Program-made: the position numbers and the translations under genes
Part shown: positions 50,436 through 57,866 of the stretch, one piece after another
Layout of the letters: each line of letters opens with the position of its first letter
Position numbering within the stretch: the stretch's first letter is position 1
From: Microbacterium mangrovi
GTDB taxonomy: Bacteria; Actinomycetota; Actinomycetes; Actinomycetales; Microbacteriaceae
Direction of reading: 5' to 3'
NCBI RefSeq assembly: GCF_000802305.1
Contig: NZ_JTDK01000012.1
Coordinates: 62,001-126,000 of the forward strand
DNA: 64,000 nucleotides
The notes under the pieces: generated by a model
The model's input: only the letters and a program-made list of their open reading frames with translations
Database searches by the model: none
What the model was told of the DNA's origin: nothing

Positions 50436-52217
50436 TCAGCCGAACTTGGCGAGGATCGTGGGCTTGGAGGTCGAGGGCATCACCCGGTAGGTCTTGAGGA
50501 CCTGCTCCATCGCCGCCTTGAACGTGGGCGCGTTGGCCGAGGACGAGGTTACCGCAGTGGGCTGATTCAGCGTGACCGCGACGATGTACTGGGGGTCGTC
50601 GGCGGGCGCGAAACCGATCATCGTCGTGAAGTAGCGGCCCTGGATGTAGCCCTTGCCGTTGGAGATCTGTCCGGTACCGGTCTTGGTGGCGATGCGGTAG
50701 CCGGGGATCTTCACGAGATCCTTGTACACCGCCTGCATCGCGACGTTCTCGAGGATCTGCTGCACCTGCACGGCGGACTTCTTGCTGATCACGCGCACCG
50801 GCGCCGGCTGGGCGGGCTTTTCCACCTTGCCCGACTCGGTCGTGCACGATTCCACGAGCGACAGCGGCATCCGCACGCCGTCGTTCGCGATCGCGTCGTA
50901 CGCCTCGACGAGCTCGGGCACCGTCGTCGTGAGGCCCTGACCGTACGAGGTGTCGTAGCGCATCTGGCTGTCCCAGGTCTGCCAGGGGTGGATGATGCCC
51001 TTGGTCTGCCCGGGGTAGTCGATGTCGCTGCCGGTGCCGATCCCGAACTTCTTCAGCATGGCGTAGCGCTCGGCCAGGCTGATGCGCTCGCTGAACACGG
51101 AGGCCCCCGCGTTCGACGAGTCGATCAGCACGCCCGCGAGCGTGTAGTCGTAGGTCGGGTGGTGGAAGGAGTCGACCACCCGCGCGCCGTTCGCGAAGTG
51201 CTCGGGGTCCGAGACGATCGCGGTCGACTCCGGCGTCTGACCCGCCTTGTCGATGAGCATGGATGCCAGCAGGCCCTTGAAGGTCGAACCGGGCTCGAAC
51301 TGATCGTTGAAGATCTTGCTGTACCAGGCATCCGGCGAGGATCCGTTGATGTTGTTCGGATCCACCGTCGGGTACTCGGCCATCGCGCGCACCTTGCCGG
51401 TCTTGGCCTCCACCACCGTGATCGTGCCCGACTTGGCACCCATCTTCTGCACGCCCTGGGCGATGAGCTGCGACATGTACCAGTTCAGGTCGGAGTCGAT
51501 CGTCAGCTTCAGGGTGCCGCCGTCCACGGCCGCCTTTTCGGTCTCGGTGCCCGGGATGATGACCCCGTCTTTGCCGACCTCGAACGACAGCTTGCCGTTG
51601 GAGGGCGCCAGGCACTGGTTGGACGTGAGTTCGAGACCCGCCAGCGGTTTGCCGTCGCTGCCCATGAAGCCGAGCAGATTCCCTGCGACGGCGCCGTTCG
51701 GGTACGCGCGCGAGGGCCGCGGGCTGCAGGCGATGTAGTCCGTGCCGAGCTCCATCAGCTTGCGGTACTGCTCGGTGCTCAGCCCGTTCTTCAGCAGCGC
51801 GTACTGGGAGTGCGCGTTCTGCGCCAGGGCGGCCGTGATGAGACCGCGCACCTGCTCGCCGGTCATCCCCACGATCGAGCCGATCCGATCCGACATCTGC
51901 GACCACGGGATGTCGATCGTCCCACCCTTGCCGTCACCCTGTTTCGTGGTGCCGACGTTCACCGGAGTCATCTGGCAGTCGTAGTTCAGAGTGCTGCTGG
52001 CGAGGGTGGTGCCGTTCGTGTCGACGATCGTGCCGCGCGTGCCGGTGAGCGTCTGCGTCACCCCGAGGCCGTAGCGGAGCGAGTCGTCGATGTTGGTCTG
52101 CGCGTTGACGACCTGGATGTCGACCAGACGGAACACGAACGTCACCATGACCCCGAGGACGATGGCGAGGGCGACGACCGTACGACGACGCGGGGATCGG
52201 GTGCTTCGGCTCGTCAT
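50436..52217 (-). CDS. ftsI: Septal transpeptidase FtsI (PBP2/PBP3 class B)
   Basis: FtsI crosslinks septal peptidoglycan. The 593-residue protein has a short basic cytosolic N-terminus, one membrane helix (residues 13-33), a PBP dimerisation region with RGTIVDTNG, and a transpeptidase domain with the nucleophile Ser311 in PGSTFKG, the SSN motif in IDSSNAGAS and KTG in ATKTGTGQ. It is 4 bp downstream of the ftsL-like gene. Confidence 0.95.
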   Translation of the reverse strand: MTSRSTRSPRRRTVVALAIVLGVMVTFVFRLVDIQVVNAQTNIDDSLRYGLGVTQTLTGTRGTIVDTNGTTLASSTLNYDCQMTPVNVGTTKQGDGKGGTIDIPWSQMSDRIGSIVGMTGEQVRGLITAALAQNAHSQYALLKNGLSTEQYRKLMELGTDYIACSPRPSRAYPNGAVAGNLLGFMGSDGKPLAGLELTSNQCLAPSNGKLSFEVGKDGVIIPGTETEKAAVDGGTLKLTIDSDLNWYMSQLIAQGVQKMGAKSGTITVVEAKTGKVRAMAEYPTVDPNNINGSSPDAWYSKIFNDQFEPGSTFKGLLASMLIDKAGQTPESTAIVSDPEHFANGARVVDSFHHPTYDYTLAGVLIDSSNAGASVFSERISLAERYAMLKKFGIGTGSDIDYPGQTKGIIHPWQTWDSQMRYDTSYGQGLTTTVPELVEAYDAIANDGVRMPLSLVESCTTESGKVEKPAQPAPVRVISKKSAVQVQQILENVAMQAVYKDLVKIPGYRIATKTGTGQISNGKGYIQGRYFTTMIGFAPADDPQYIVAVTLNQPTAVTSSSANAPTFKAAMEQVLKTYRVMPSTSKPTILAKFG

Positions 52218-52221
52218 GATC

Positions 52222-52800
52222 TCAGTGTGTCTGCGGGACGGGCAGCCCCTCGTTCAGAGCCGGGGGTGTCGCCGCATCCACAGCGGATGTGGAGCTGGTC
52301 GAGGCCCCCGAGATCGTCTTCGCCGGATCGGTGACCAGCGGATGCTTGGCGATCAGGGCGTTGGGCACCTGGCTGCGCCCGAGCGCGTCCACGGTGGACT
52401 TGGATGCCGCCGCCTCGCTCTTGCCCAGGATCTTCGCGTCCGACAGGCGCAGATAGCTCGGCGACTGGTCGATCACCATGCCCAGGGCCGTGGCGTTCGC
52501 GGCGAGGTTCTGCGGCGAGCTGAGCCCGGCGACGTCGTCGTACAGGATCTGCTTCTGCCAGGTGAGCTGCCGCTGCTGCGAGGTGAGCCGGGACAGCTCG
52601 TAGGAGCCCTCGGTGGTCATGATCGACAGCACCATCTGCGCCACGAGGATCGCCACGGCGCCGGCGACCGCGACCACCCCGTACACGAGTTTCGGGCGAC
52701 GCCGTGCCGCGGGCTGGGCGACGGCGTGAAGCTGGGGACCGTGCCGCTCCCCCGTGGGGGCGGGCCGGACCCGCGGGGACGTCGACGTCGCAGTACTCAT
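52222..52800 (-). CDS. ftsL: FtsL-like divisome protein
   Basis: The 192-residue protein has a cytosolic N-terminus, one membrane helix (about residues 38-60) and a coiled coil ([22 protein letters not shown]), then [15 protein letters not shown], which matches actinobacterial FtsL-type proteins. The C-terminal 70 residues are Ser/Thr/Ala-rich and outside the core. The call rests mostly on topology and position between rsmH and ftsI. The ATG overlaps the rsmH stop by 4 bp. Confidence 0.75.
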   Translation of the reverse strand: MSTATSTSPRVRPAPTGERHGPQLHAVAQPAARRRPKLVYGVVAVAGAVAILVAQMVLSIMTTEGSYELSRLTSQQRQLTWQKQILYDDVAGLSSPQNLAANATALGMVIDQSPSYLRLSDAKILGKSEAAASKSTVDALGRSQVPNALIAKHPLVTDPAKTISGASTSSTSAVDAATPPALNEGLPVPQTH

Positions 52801-53780
52801 CGGCCCTCCTTCGGCTGTGCGGCCCGGACGCGCTCGGCGGCGCGCAGGCGGACCGGGATCGAACGCGGGTTGCGTTCGCGTTCGGCGGCATCCGCCTGCT
52901 CCGCGCCCTTCACGACCAGCCGGAACCGGGGGGCGTGCTCGGGCAGCTCGACCGGCAGGCCGGGCGGCGCCGTCGACCGGGTCGCATCGGCGAACGCCCG
53001 CTTCACGAACCGGTCTTCCAGGGACTGGTAGGACATCACGACGATGCGCCCGCCGACGTCGAGCGCGTCGAGCGCGGCCGGGAGGGCCGCCTCGAGGGCG
53101 GCCAGCTCGCCGTTCACCTCGATCCGCAGGGCCTGGAACACGCGCTTGGCCGGGTGCCCGGTGCGGGCGACGGCCGCGGGGGTCGCCGCGGAGAGGATCT
53201 CGACGAGCTGCCCGGAGCGCTCGATGGGCTCCTTCTCGCGCGCAGCGAGGATCGCCCGGGCGTAGCGTGCGGCGAGCTTCTCCTCGCCGTACCGCTCGAA
53301 GATGCCCCGCAGGCGCCCTTCGCTGTAGGTCGCCAGCACCTCCGCGGCGGTGATGCCGGTGCTCTGGTCCATCCTCATGTCCAGGGGGGCGTCCTGCGCG
53401 TAGGCGAACCCGCGGTCGGCGACGTCCAGTTGCAGGGAGGACACGCCGAGGTCGAAGAGGATCGCGTCGACGACCGGGAAGCCGGCGCCGCGCACGGCGT
53501 CGGCGATGCCGTCGTAGACGGTGTGCACGGGGATGAATCGGTCGCCGAACCGGGCCAGCCGCTCCCCCGCGATCCGCAGGGCGTCCTGGTCGCGGTCGAG
53601 ACCGATGTAGCGGATCGACCCGAAGCGTTCGAGGAACGCCTCCGCGTGGCCGCCCATTCCGAGGGTCCCGTCCACCATGACGGCGGGACGCTCGCGGGAG
53701 GCGCGGCTCTCGAGGGCAGGGGCGAGGAGCTCGACGCAGCGTTCGAGCATGACGGGGGTGTGGATGTCGCGAATGTCCAT
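52797..53780 (-). CDS. rsmH: 16S rRNA C1402 N4-methyltransferase
   Basis: RsmH (MraW) methylates cytidine 1402 of 16S rRNA. The 327-residue protein has the SAM-binding motif [52 protein letters not shown] and [11 protein letters not shown]. The ATG at 53780 ([12 protein letters not shown]) matches the family start; upstream codons lack support. It is 101 bp downstream of mraZ. Confidence 0.95.
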   Translation of the reverse strand: MDIRDIHTPVMLERCVELLAPALESRASRERPAVMVDGTLGMGGHAEAFLERFGSIRYIGLDRDQDALRIAGERLARFGDRFIPVHTVYDGIADAVRGAGFPVVDAILFDLGVSSLQLDVADRGFAYAQDAPLDMRMDQSTGITAAEVLATYSEGRLRGIFERYGEEKLAARYARAILAAREKEPIERSGQLVEILSAATPAAVARTGHPAKRVFQALRIEVNGELAALEAALPAALDALDVGGRIVVMSYQSLEDRFVKRAFADATRSTAPPGLPVELPEHAPRFRLVVKGAEQADAAERERNPRSIPVRLRAAERVRAAQPKEGR

Positions 53781-53881
53781 GATCGTGTCTCGGTGCGACC
53801 CTGGACTCTGATCCCCATCCGCGAGGACCTGGCGCCGGGGAAGTGCGTCAGGGCGTCTCGGCTGGGAGTCGAAGCCCAGGG

Positions 53882-54313
53882 TCAGAACAGGCCGGGGATC
53901 ACCTCCTGCTCGAGTTCGGCGTAGCCGGATTCGTTCGCCTCGGCGTACGCGTTCCAGGCATCCGCGTTCCAGATCTCCGCGTGCGTGCCGACGCCGGTGA
54001 CGATGAGCTCGCGCTCGAGACCGGCGTAGGTGCGAAGCGGCGGCGGGATGGTGATGCGGTTCTGGCTGTCGGGGGTCTCTGCGCTCGCCCCGGAGAGGAA
54101 CATGCGCAGGAAGTCGCGGGCCTGCTTGTTGGTCAGCGGGGCCTCCCGGATGCGGTCGTGGATGCGCTCGAACTCCTCCGTGCTGAACACGTAGAGGCAG
54201 CGCTCCTGCCCGCGCGTCACGACGATGCCGGACCCGAGGTCGTCGCGGAACTTGGCGGGAAGGATGACACGGCCCTTGTCGTCCAGCTTCGGAGTGTGTG
54301 TGCCGAGCAACAT
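53882..54313 (-). CDS. mraZ: Transcriptional regulator MraZ
   Basis: MraZ is a ring-shaped AbrB-like DNA-binding protein that controls the dcw cluster. The 143-residue protein contains two SpoVT/AbrB-like repeats ([16 protein letters not shown] and [18 protein letters not shown]). A GGAGGGGGTG ribosome binding site precedes the ATG. Three AGTGG repeats about 55 bp upstream look like its own binding site. Confidence 0.95.
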   Translation of the reverse strand: MLLGTHTPKLDDKGRVILPAKFRDDLGSGIVVTRGQERCLYVFSTEEFERIHDRIREAPLTNKQARDFLRMFLSGASAETPDSQNRITIPPPLRTYAGLERELIVTGVGTHAEIWNADAWNAYAEANESGYAELEQEVIPGLF

Positions 54314-54367
54314 CGCCGTTCACCCCCTCCGTTCACCGCCTCGACCTGCCGCCCCAGCAGGTGCCCG

Positions 54368-54392
54368 CCACTTTACTCCACTCTCCTCCACT
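54368..54392 (-). promoter_or_regulatory. MraZ box: three AGTGG direct repeats
   Basis: On the minus strand AGTGG occurs at 54388-54392, 54378-54382 and 54368-54372, exactly 10 bp apart. MraZ is known to bind phased TGG-containing direct repeats upstream of its own gene. A TAAAGT -10 box (54370-54375) overlaps the last repeat, so bound MraZ would block the promoter. Confidence 0.75.
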
Positions 54393-54444
54393 TTTGGGGT
54401 AGTGCGCTCCCCAGCCCCTCCAGAACGACCCCCGGGCACGCAAA

Positions 54445-54474
54445 AACACCGACCCGCTGGAGCGGATCGGTGTT
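54445..54474 (-). terminator. Terminator after the DUF3040 gene
   Basis: Stem AACACCGA...TCGGTGTT with an inner CCGCT/GCGG stem, followed on the minus strand by TTT. It separates DUF3040 from mraZ transcription. Confidence 0.7.
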
Positions 54475-54500
54475 CGAAGAGGTGGGTGGGACGCCGGAGG

Positions 54501-54875
54501 CTACTGCTGTCCGTCCTGCCGGCGGTCCCAGCGTTCGTTCATGCGGTCCATGAACCCGGGCGACGACTTGCGGGTCGTGCTCTTGGCGGACTTGTCATCG
54601 CCGGTGGAGGGCTGTCGGCGTCCGTTCGGAGTGACCGCCAGGACGACGCCGCCGAGCATGACGACGAAGCCGATCACGCCCACGACGATCATCGGCAAGG
54701 CGACGCCGGCGACCAGGCCGCCGAGCCCGAGCAGCACGAGAACGGTGCCGTAGACGATCCGCCGGTAGCTGAGCCCGCGCCCGGAACCGGGCGCACCAAC
54801 GACGTCTGCGTCGCTGTGCAGGAGCTGACGCTCCATCTCATCGAGCAGACGTTGTTCCTGTTCGGAGAGTGGCAT
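54501..54875 (-). CDS. DUF3040 membrane protein
   Basis: The 124-residue protein starts MPLSEQEQRLLDEMERQL, the DUF3040 signature, has two adjacent membrane helices (about residues 40-80) and a basic C-terminus. Family members are common near the dcw cluster of actinobacteria and have no known function. A GGGG site lies just upstream of the ATG, and TAGAAT (54907-54912, minus strand) is a likely -10 box. Confidence 0.85.
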   Translation of the reverse strand: MPLSEQEQRLLDEMERQLLHSDADVVGAPGSGRGLSYRRIVYGTVLVLLGLGGLVAGVALPMIVVGVIGFVVMLGGVVLAVTPNGRRQPSTGDDKSAKSTTRKSSPGFMDRMNERWDRRQDGQQ

Positions 54876-54929
54876 GCATCCCCCTCTGCTGTTCTTGTCG
54901 GCGACGATTCTACGCGCCTTGTCATTGAC

Positions 54930-54935
54930 TAGGCT
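54930..54935 (+). promoter_or_regulatory. Putative leaderless -10 box of idsA
   Basis: TAGGCT ending 6 nt before the GTG at 54942. Confidence 0.5.
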
Positions 54936-54941
54936 AGGCCC

Positions 54942-56039
54942 GTGATGCGCAGCACGGATCCGATCGAGGCGGTTTCTCAGCGTCTTGACCAGTTCTTCAG
55001 TGCGCAGGTCGAGAACACGGCCCGATTGGGCGAGGAGGCGGCCCTCCTGGTCCGCGCCGGCGCCGACGCCGTGGCCGGTGGAAAGCGCCTTCGCGCGCGG
55101 TTCTGCCTCGCCGGCTGGCGGGCTGCCGCGGGATCGGCGGCGAGCCAGGTCGGTCCGGTTCCGGATGCCGTGATCGCCGCCGCCGGGGCACTCGAGATCT
55201 TCCACGCCGCAGCCCTCGTGCACGACGACCTCATCGACAACTCCGACACGCGCCGCGGCCGCCCGGCCGCGCACCGGGCCCTGGAGACCCTGCACGGGCA
55301 GGCCGGCTGGCACGGCGACGCCGACGCCTTCGGACGCGCCGGCGCCGTGCTGCTGGGCGACCTCCTCGTCGCCTGGAGCGACGACCTGTTCGAAGACGGG
55401 CTCCAGCAGGCCCCGGCGCCCCATGCGATCGCCGCGCGCGCCGAGTACGGCCGCATGCGTCGCGAGGTGACCATCGGCCAGTTCCTGGACATCGCCGAGG
55501 AGTCGAGCTTCACCGTGGCCCCGGACCAGGAGCACGCGGCGCGCGCGCTGCGGGTGGCATCCCTCAAGTCCGCGCGGTACAGCGTGCAGCAGCCGCTGGT
55601 CATCGGCGCCGCCCTCGCCGGAGCCGCGCCCGCACCGCAGGCGGCGCTGGCGGCGTTCGGCCACGCGGTGGGGATGGCCTTCCAGCTGCGCGACGACGTG
55701 CTCGGCGTCTTCGGCGACGCCGTGGTGACCGGCAAGCCGAGCGGCGACGACCTGCGAGAGGGCAAGCGCACAGTCCTCGTCGCGTACGCGCGCGAGGCGA
55801 TGGACGCGGACGTGCGCGCCGCCTTCGACGCCCGACTGGGCGACCCGCACCTGGATGCCGACGAGATCGGCGCCCTGCAGCAGCTCATCCGGGAAAGCGG
55901 CGCCCTCGAGCGCACCGAGGCTCTGATCGCGGAGTACGCCACCGCGGCCGAGGCGGTGCTCCAGGAAGACCTGCTGGGCGCCGAGGCGCTCTCGGAGCTG
56001 CGCGAGCTCGCCCGCGCGGCGACGGTTCGCTCCAGCTGA
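54942..56039 (+). CDS. idsA: Polyprenyl (geranylgeranyl) diphosphate synthase
   Basis: The enzyme condenses isopentenyl diphosphate units into C15-C20 chains used for quinones, carotenoids or lipid carriers. The 365-residue protein has both aspartate-rich motifs, HDDLIDNSD near residue 95 and FQLRDDVLGVFGD near 251, and GGKRLRARFCLA. The chain length is inferred from the family. GTG 54942 fits the -10 spacing; ATG 54945 is next to it. It corresponds to idsA2 of M. tuberculosis by position. Confidence 0.88.
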   Translation: MMRSTDPIEAVSQRLDQFFSAQVENTARLGEEAALLVRAGADAVAGGKRLRARFCLAGWRAAAGSAASQVGPVPDAVIAAAGALEIFHAAALVHDDLIDNSDTRRGRPAAHRALETLHGQAGWHGDADAFGRAGAVLLGDLLVAWSDDLFEDGLQQAPAPHAIAARAEYGRMRREVTIGQFLDIAEESSFTVAPDQEHAARALRVASLKSARYSVQQPLVIGAALAGAAPAPQAALAAFGHAVGMAFQLRDDVLGVFGDAVVTGKPSGDDLREGKRTVLVAYAREAMDADVRAAFDARLGDPHLDADEIGALQQLIRESGALERTEALIAEYATAAEAVLQEDLLGAEALSELRELARAATVRSS

Positions 56040-56050
56040 GCGTCGGCCCG

Positions 56051-56419
56051 TCAGGCGAGGGCTCGGGCCACGCGGCGGACTTCGCTCTTGCGCCCCTCCA
56101 GGAGGGCGTCGATGGGCGGACGGCCGATGGAGTCGTCGGGCGCGAACAGCCAGTCGATGATCTCGTCGTCGCCGAAGCCGGCGTCTTGCAGCACGATGAC
56201 CGTGCCGCGCAGCGAGGAGAGGGGATGCCCGTCGACGATGAACTCCGCCGGCACCTTGAAAGCGCCGTCCCGGCGCGAGCCGACGAGGTGATGCTCGTCG
56301 ATCAGCCGGTGCACGCGGCCGAGCGGCTCGCCGAGCACCTCGACGAGGTCGGGCATGGTCAGCCAGGCGGACGGAGCCGTGCGGTCTGCGGTGGTCTCGG
56401 CGCGGGTGTCGTCGGTCAC
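56051..56419 (-). CDS. Rv2175c-like DNA-binding protein
   Basis: The 122-residue protein has an N-terminal Asp/Thr-rich tail with possible phosphorylation sites, a winged-helix DNA-binding domain (WLTMPDLVEVLGEPLGRVHRLIDEHHLVGSRRDG) and the C-terminal Rv2175c domain (LRGTVIVLQDAGFGDDEIIDWLF). In M. tuberculosis the homologue is phosphorylated by PknL, which stops DNA binding. The same partner type of kinase is encoded 1.4 kb away here. The start is GTG at 56419. It is convergent with idsA, with 11 bp between. Confidence 0.85.
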   Translation of the reverse strand: MTDDTRAETTADRTAPSAWLTMPDLVEVLGEPLGRVHRLIDEHHLVGSRRDGAFKVPAEFIVDGHPLSSLRGTVIVLQDAGFGDDEIIDWLFAPDDSIGRPPIDALLEGRKSEVRRVARALA

Positions 56420-56533
56420 ACCACCACTATCTCACCCCGGCAGGGCCGACGCACCGTCGAAGACACGGACGAGAGACGGCGCGGCGTGGCGCGCGGGCAT
56501 CGTCATTCACACAAGTATCTTTTGCCACTTCTG

Positions 56534-56539
56534 TTGACA
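56534..56539 (+). promoter_or_regulatory. TTGACA -35 box in an AT-rich patch
   Basis: The consensus hexamer TTGACA lies 50 bp before the TTG start of the LysM gene, within an unusually AT-rich 50-bp patch. The matching -10 is not clear. Confidence 0.4.
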
Positions 56540-56588
56540 TTCATAACGATTTCATGACACGGTGGCGGAGCACCCGAGGGGGGATCTC

Positions 56589-57758
56589 TTGCACTCCACA
56601 GCACTTCTGCGCCGCTCAGCCGCGGCACTGCCGGCGGCTTTGGCCGGCTCGATCGCACTCACCATGACAGGACCGGCTGCCCAGGCCGCTCCTGCCCGCA
56701 TCCAGCCCGAGGCCCGCACGGAGCCGATTCAGGTTCCGGGGATGATCGGCACCGCGCCGATGGTCACGCGTGCCACCACCTACACGGTCCGTCGCGGGGA
56801 CACCGTCACCGCGATCGCGATCCGCGCCGGTCTGCGCACCTCCGACGTTCTCGCGTGGAATCACCTCGAGTACTCCTCGGTGATCTATCCGGGCCAGGTG
56901 CTGCGTCTGACCGCGCCGAGCACCTCGGCACACAAACCCGCACCGAAACCCGCACCGAAGCCCGCGCCGAGCACGGCGAGCCGGTCGGTCTACACGGTGC
57001 GCTCCGGCGACACCGTCTACAAGATCGCCGTCGCGCACGGGGTCACGATCGCGGACATCGTCGCGGCGAACCGACTGAGCAATGCGTCCATCATCTACGT
57101 CGGGCAGCGCCTGGTGATCCAGAAGGGCGCCGCCGGATCGGGCTCCTCGAACGCCGGGCAGCCGGCATCCACCGGACCGAAGCCCGTGCCGGTCGCCAGC
57201 AGCACGACCGCGTCGCGCTACGTGGTCCGCGCCGGTGACACGATCAGCGACATCGCCGCGCGGTTCCACGTGAGCACCCAGTCGGTGCTGGGCGCGAACG
57301 GCCTGGCGTGGTCGTCGATCATCTACCCCGGTCAGACGCTGAAGATCCCGGCCCGCGTGATCGCGGGGCTGACCGCCGAGCAGTCCGCGAACGTGCGGAC
57401 GACCGTCGCCGTCGGCCGCTCGCTCGGCGTCCCCGCCCGCGGGATCGAGATCGCCCTCGGCACGGCGATGACCGAGTCCGGGCTGCGCAATCTCAACTAC
57501 GGCGACCGGGACTCGCTCGGTCTCTTCCAGCAGCGCCCCAGCACAGGGTGGGGCACCAAGGCGCAGATCCTCGACCCCGTGTCGGCGACGCGCGCGTTCT
57601 TCCTCGGACGCGGCAACGCGACCCGGGGACTGCTGGACATCCGCGGATGGCAGACGATGCCCTACACGAAGGCCGCACAGGCGGTGCAGGTGTCCGCGTT
57701 CCCGAACGCCTACGCGGTGTGGGAGAAGCCGTCCGCGCGCTGGCTCGCGGCATCCTGA
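56589..57758 (+). CDS. LysM-domain secreted cell-wall hydrolase
   Basis: The 389-residue protein has a signal peptide ending near AAQAAPA, three LysM peptidoglycan-binding domains (each with TVRRGDT / TVRSGDT / VVRAGDT and ending YPGQ or YVGQ) separated by Lys-Pro-Ala and Gly/Ser linkers, and a lysozyme-like C-terminal domain with catalytic Glu296 in ALGTAMTESGLRNLNYGDRD and SLGLFQQRPSTGWGT. It probably cleaves glycan strands outside the cell. I chose TTG 56589 because GAGGGGGGA lies just upstream; GTG 56562 lacks one. Confidence 0.85.
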   Translation: MHSTALLRRSAAALPAALAGSIALTMTGPAAQAAPARIQPEARTEPIQVPGMIGTAPMVTRATTYTVRRGDTVTAIAIRAGLRTSDVLAWNHLEYSSVIYPGQVLRLTAPSTSAHKPAPKPAPKPAPSTASRSVYTVRSGDTVYKIAVAHGVTIADIVAANRLSNASIIYVGQRLVIQKGAAGSGSSNAGQPASTGPKPVPVASSTTASRYVVRAGDTISDIAARFHVSTQSVLGANGLAWSSIIYPGQTLKIPARVIAGLTAEQSANVRTTVAVGRSLGVPARGIEIALGTAMTESGLRNLNYGDRDSLGLFQQRPSTGWGTKAQILDPVSATRAFFLGRGNATRGLLDIRGWQTMPYTKAAQAVQVSAFPNAYAVWEKPSARWLAAS

Positions 57759-57854
57759 TCCCCGGCGCCTCCCCCGAGGTCTCGATCCGGTTGCGATCAG
57801 CGTAATCACGGGGTTCGCGGGCGAGGCGGTCCCCCTCTCCCAGCCGGTGCTTCG

Positions 57855-57860
57855 TAGACT
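57855..57860 (+). promoter_or_regulatory. Putative leaderless -10 box of the PASTA kinase
   Basis: TAGACT ending 6 nt before the GTG at 57867, with no ribosome binding site. Confidence 0.55.
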
Positions 57861-57866
57861 TTGTGC

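Noticed and set aside
47887-51906. A very long single ORF of about 1,340 codons on the minus strand
   Set aside because: Only its last 368 codons are mraY; the rest is an open shadow frame across murF and ftsI, caused by high GC.
56420-56588. Cyclic di-AMP (ydaO) riboswitch ahead of the LysM hydrolase
   Set aside because: Such switches often precede wall hydrolases in actinobacteria, but the TTGACA box lies only 50 bp before the start, and I see none of the conserved riboswitch helices.
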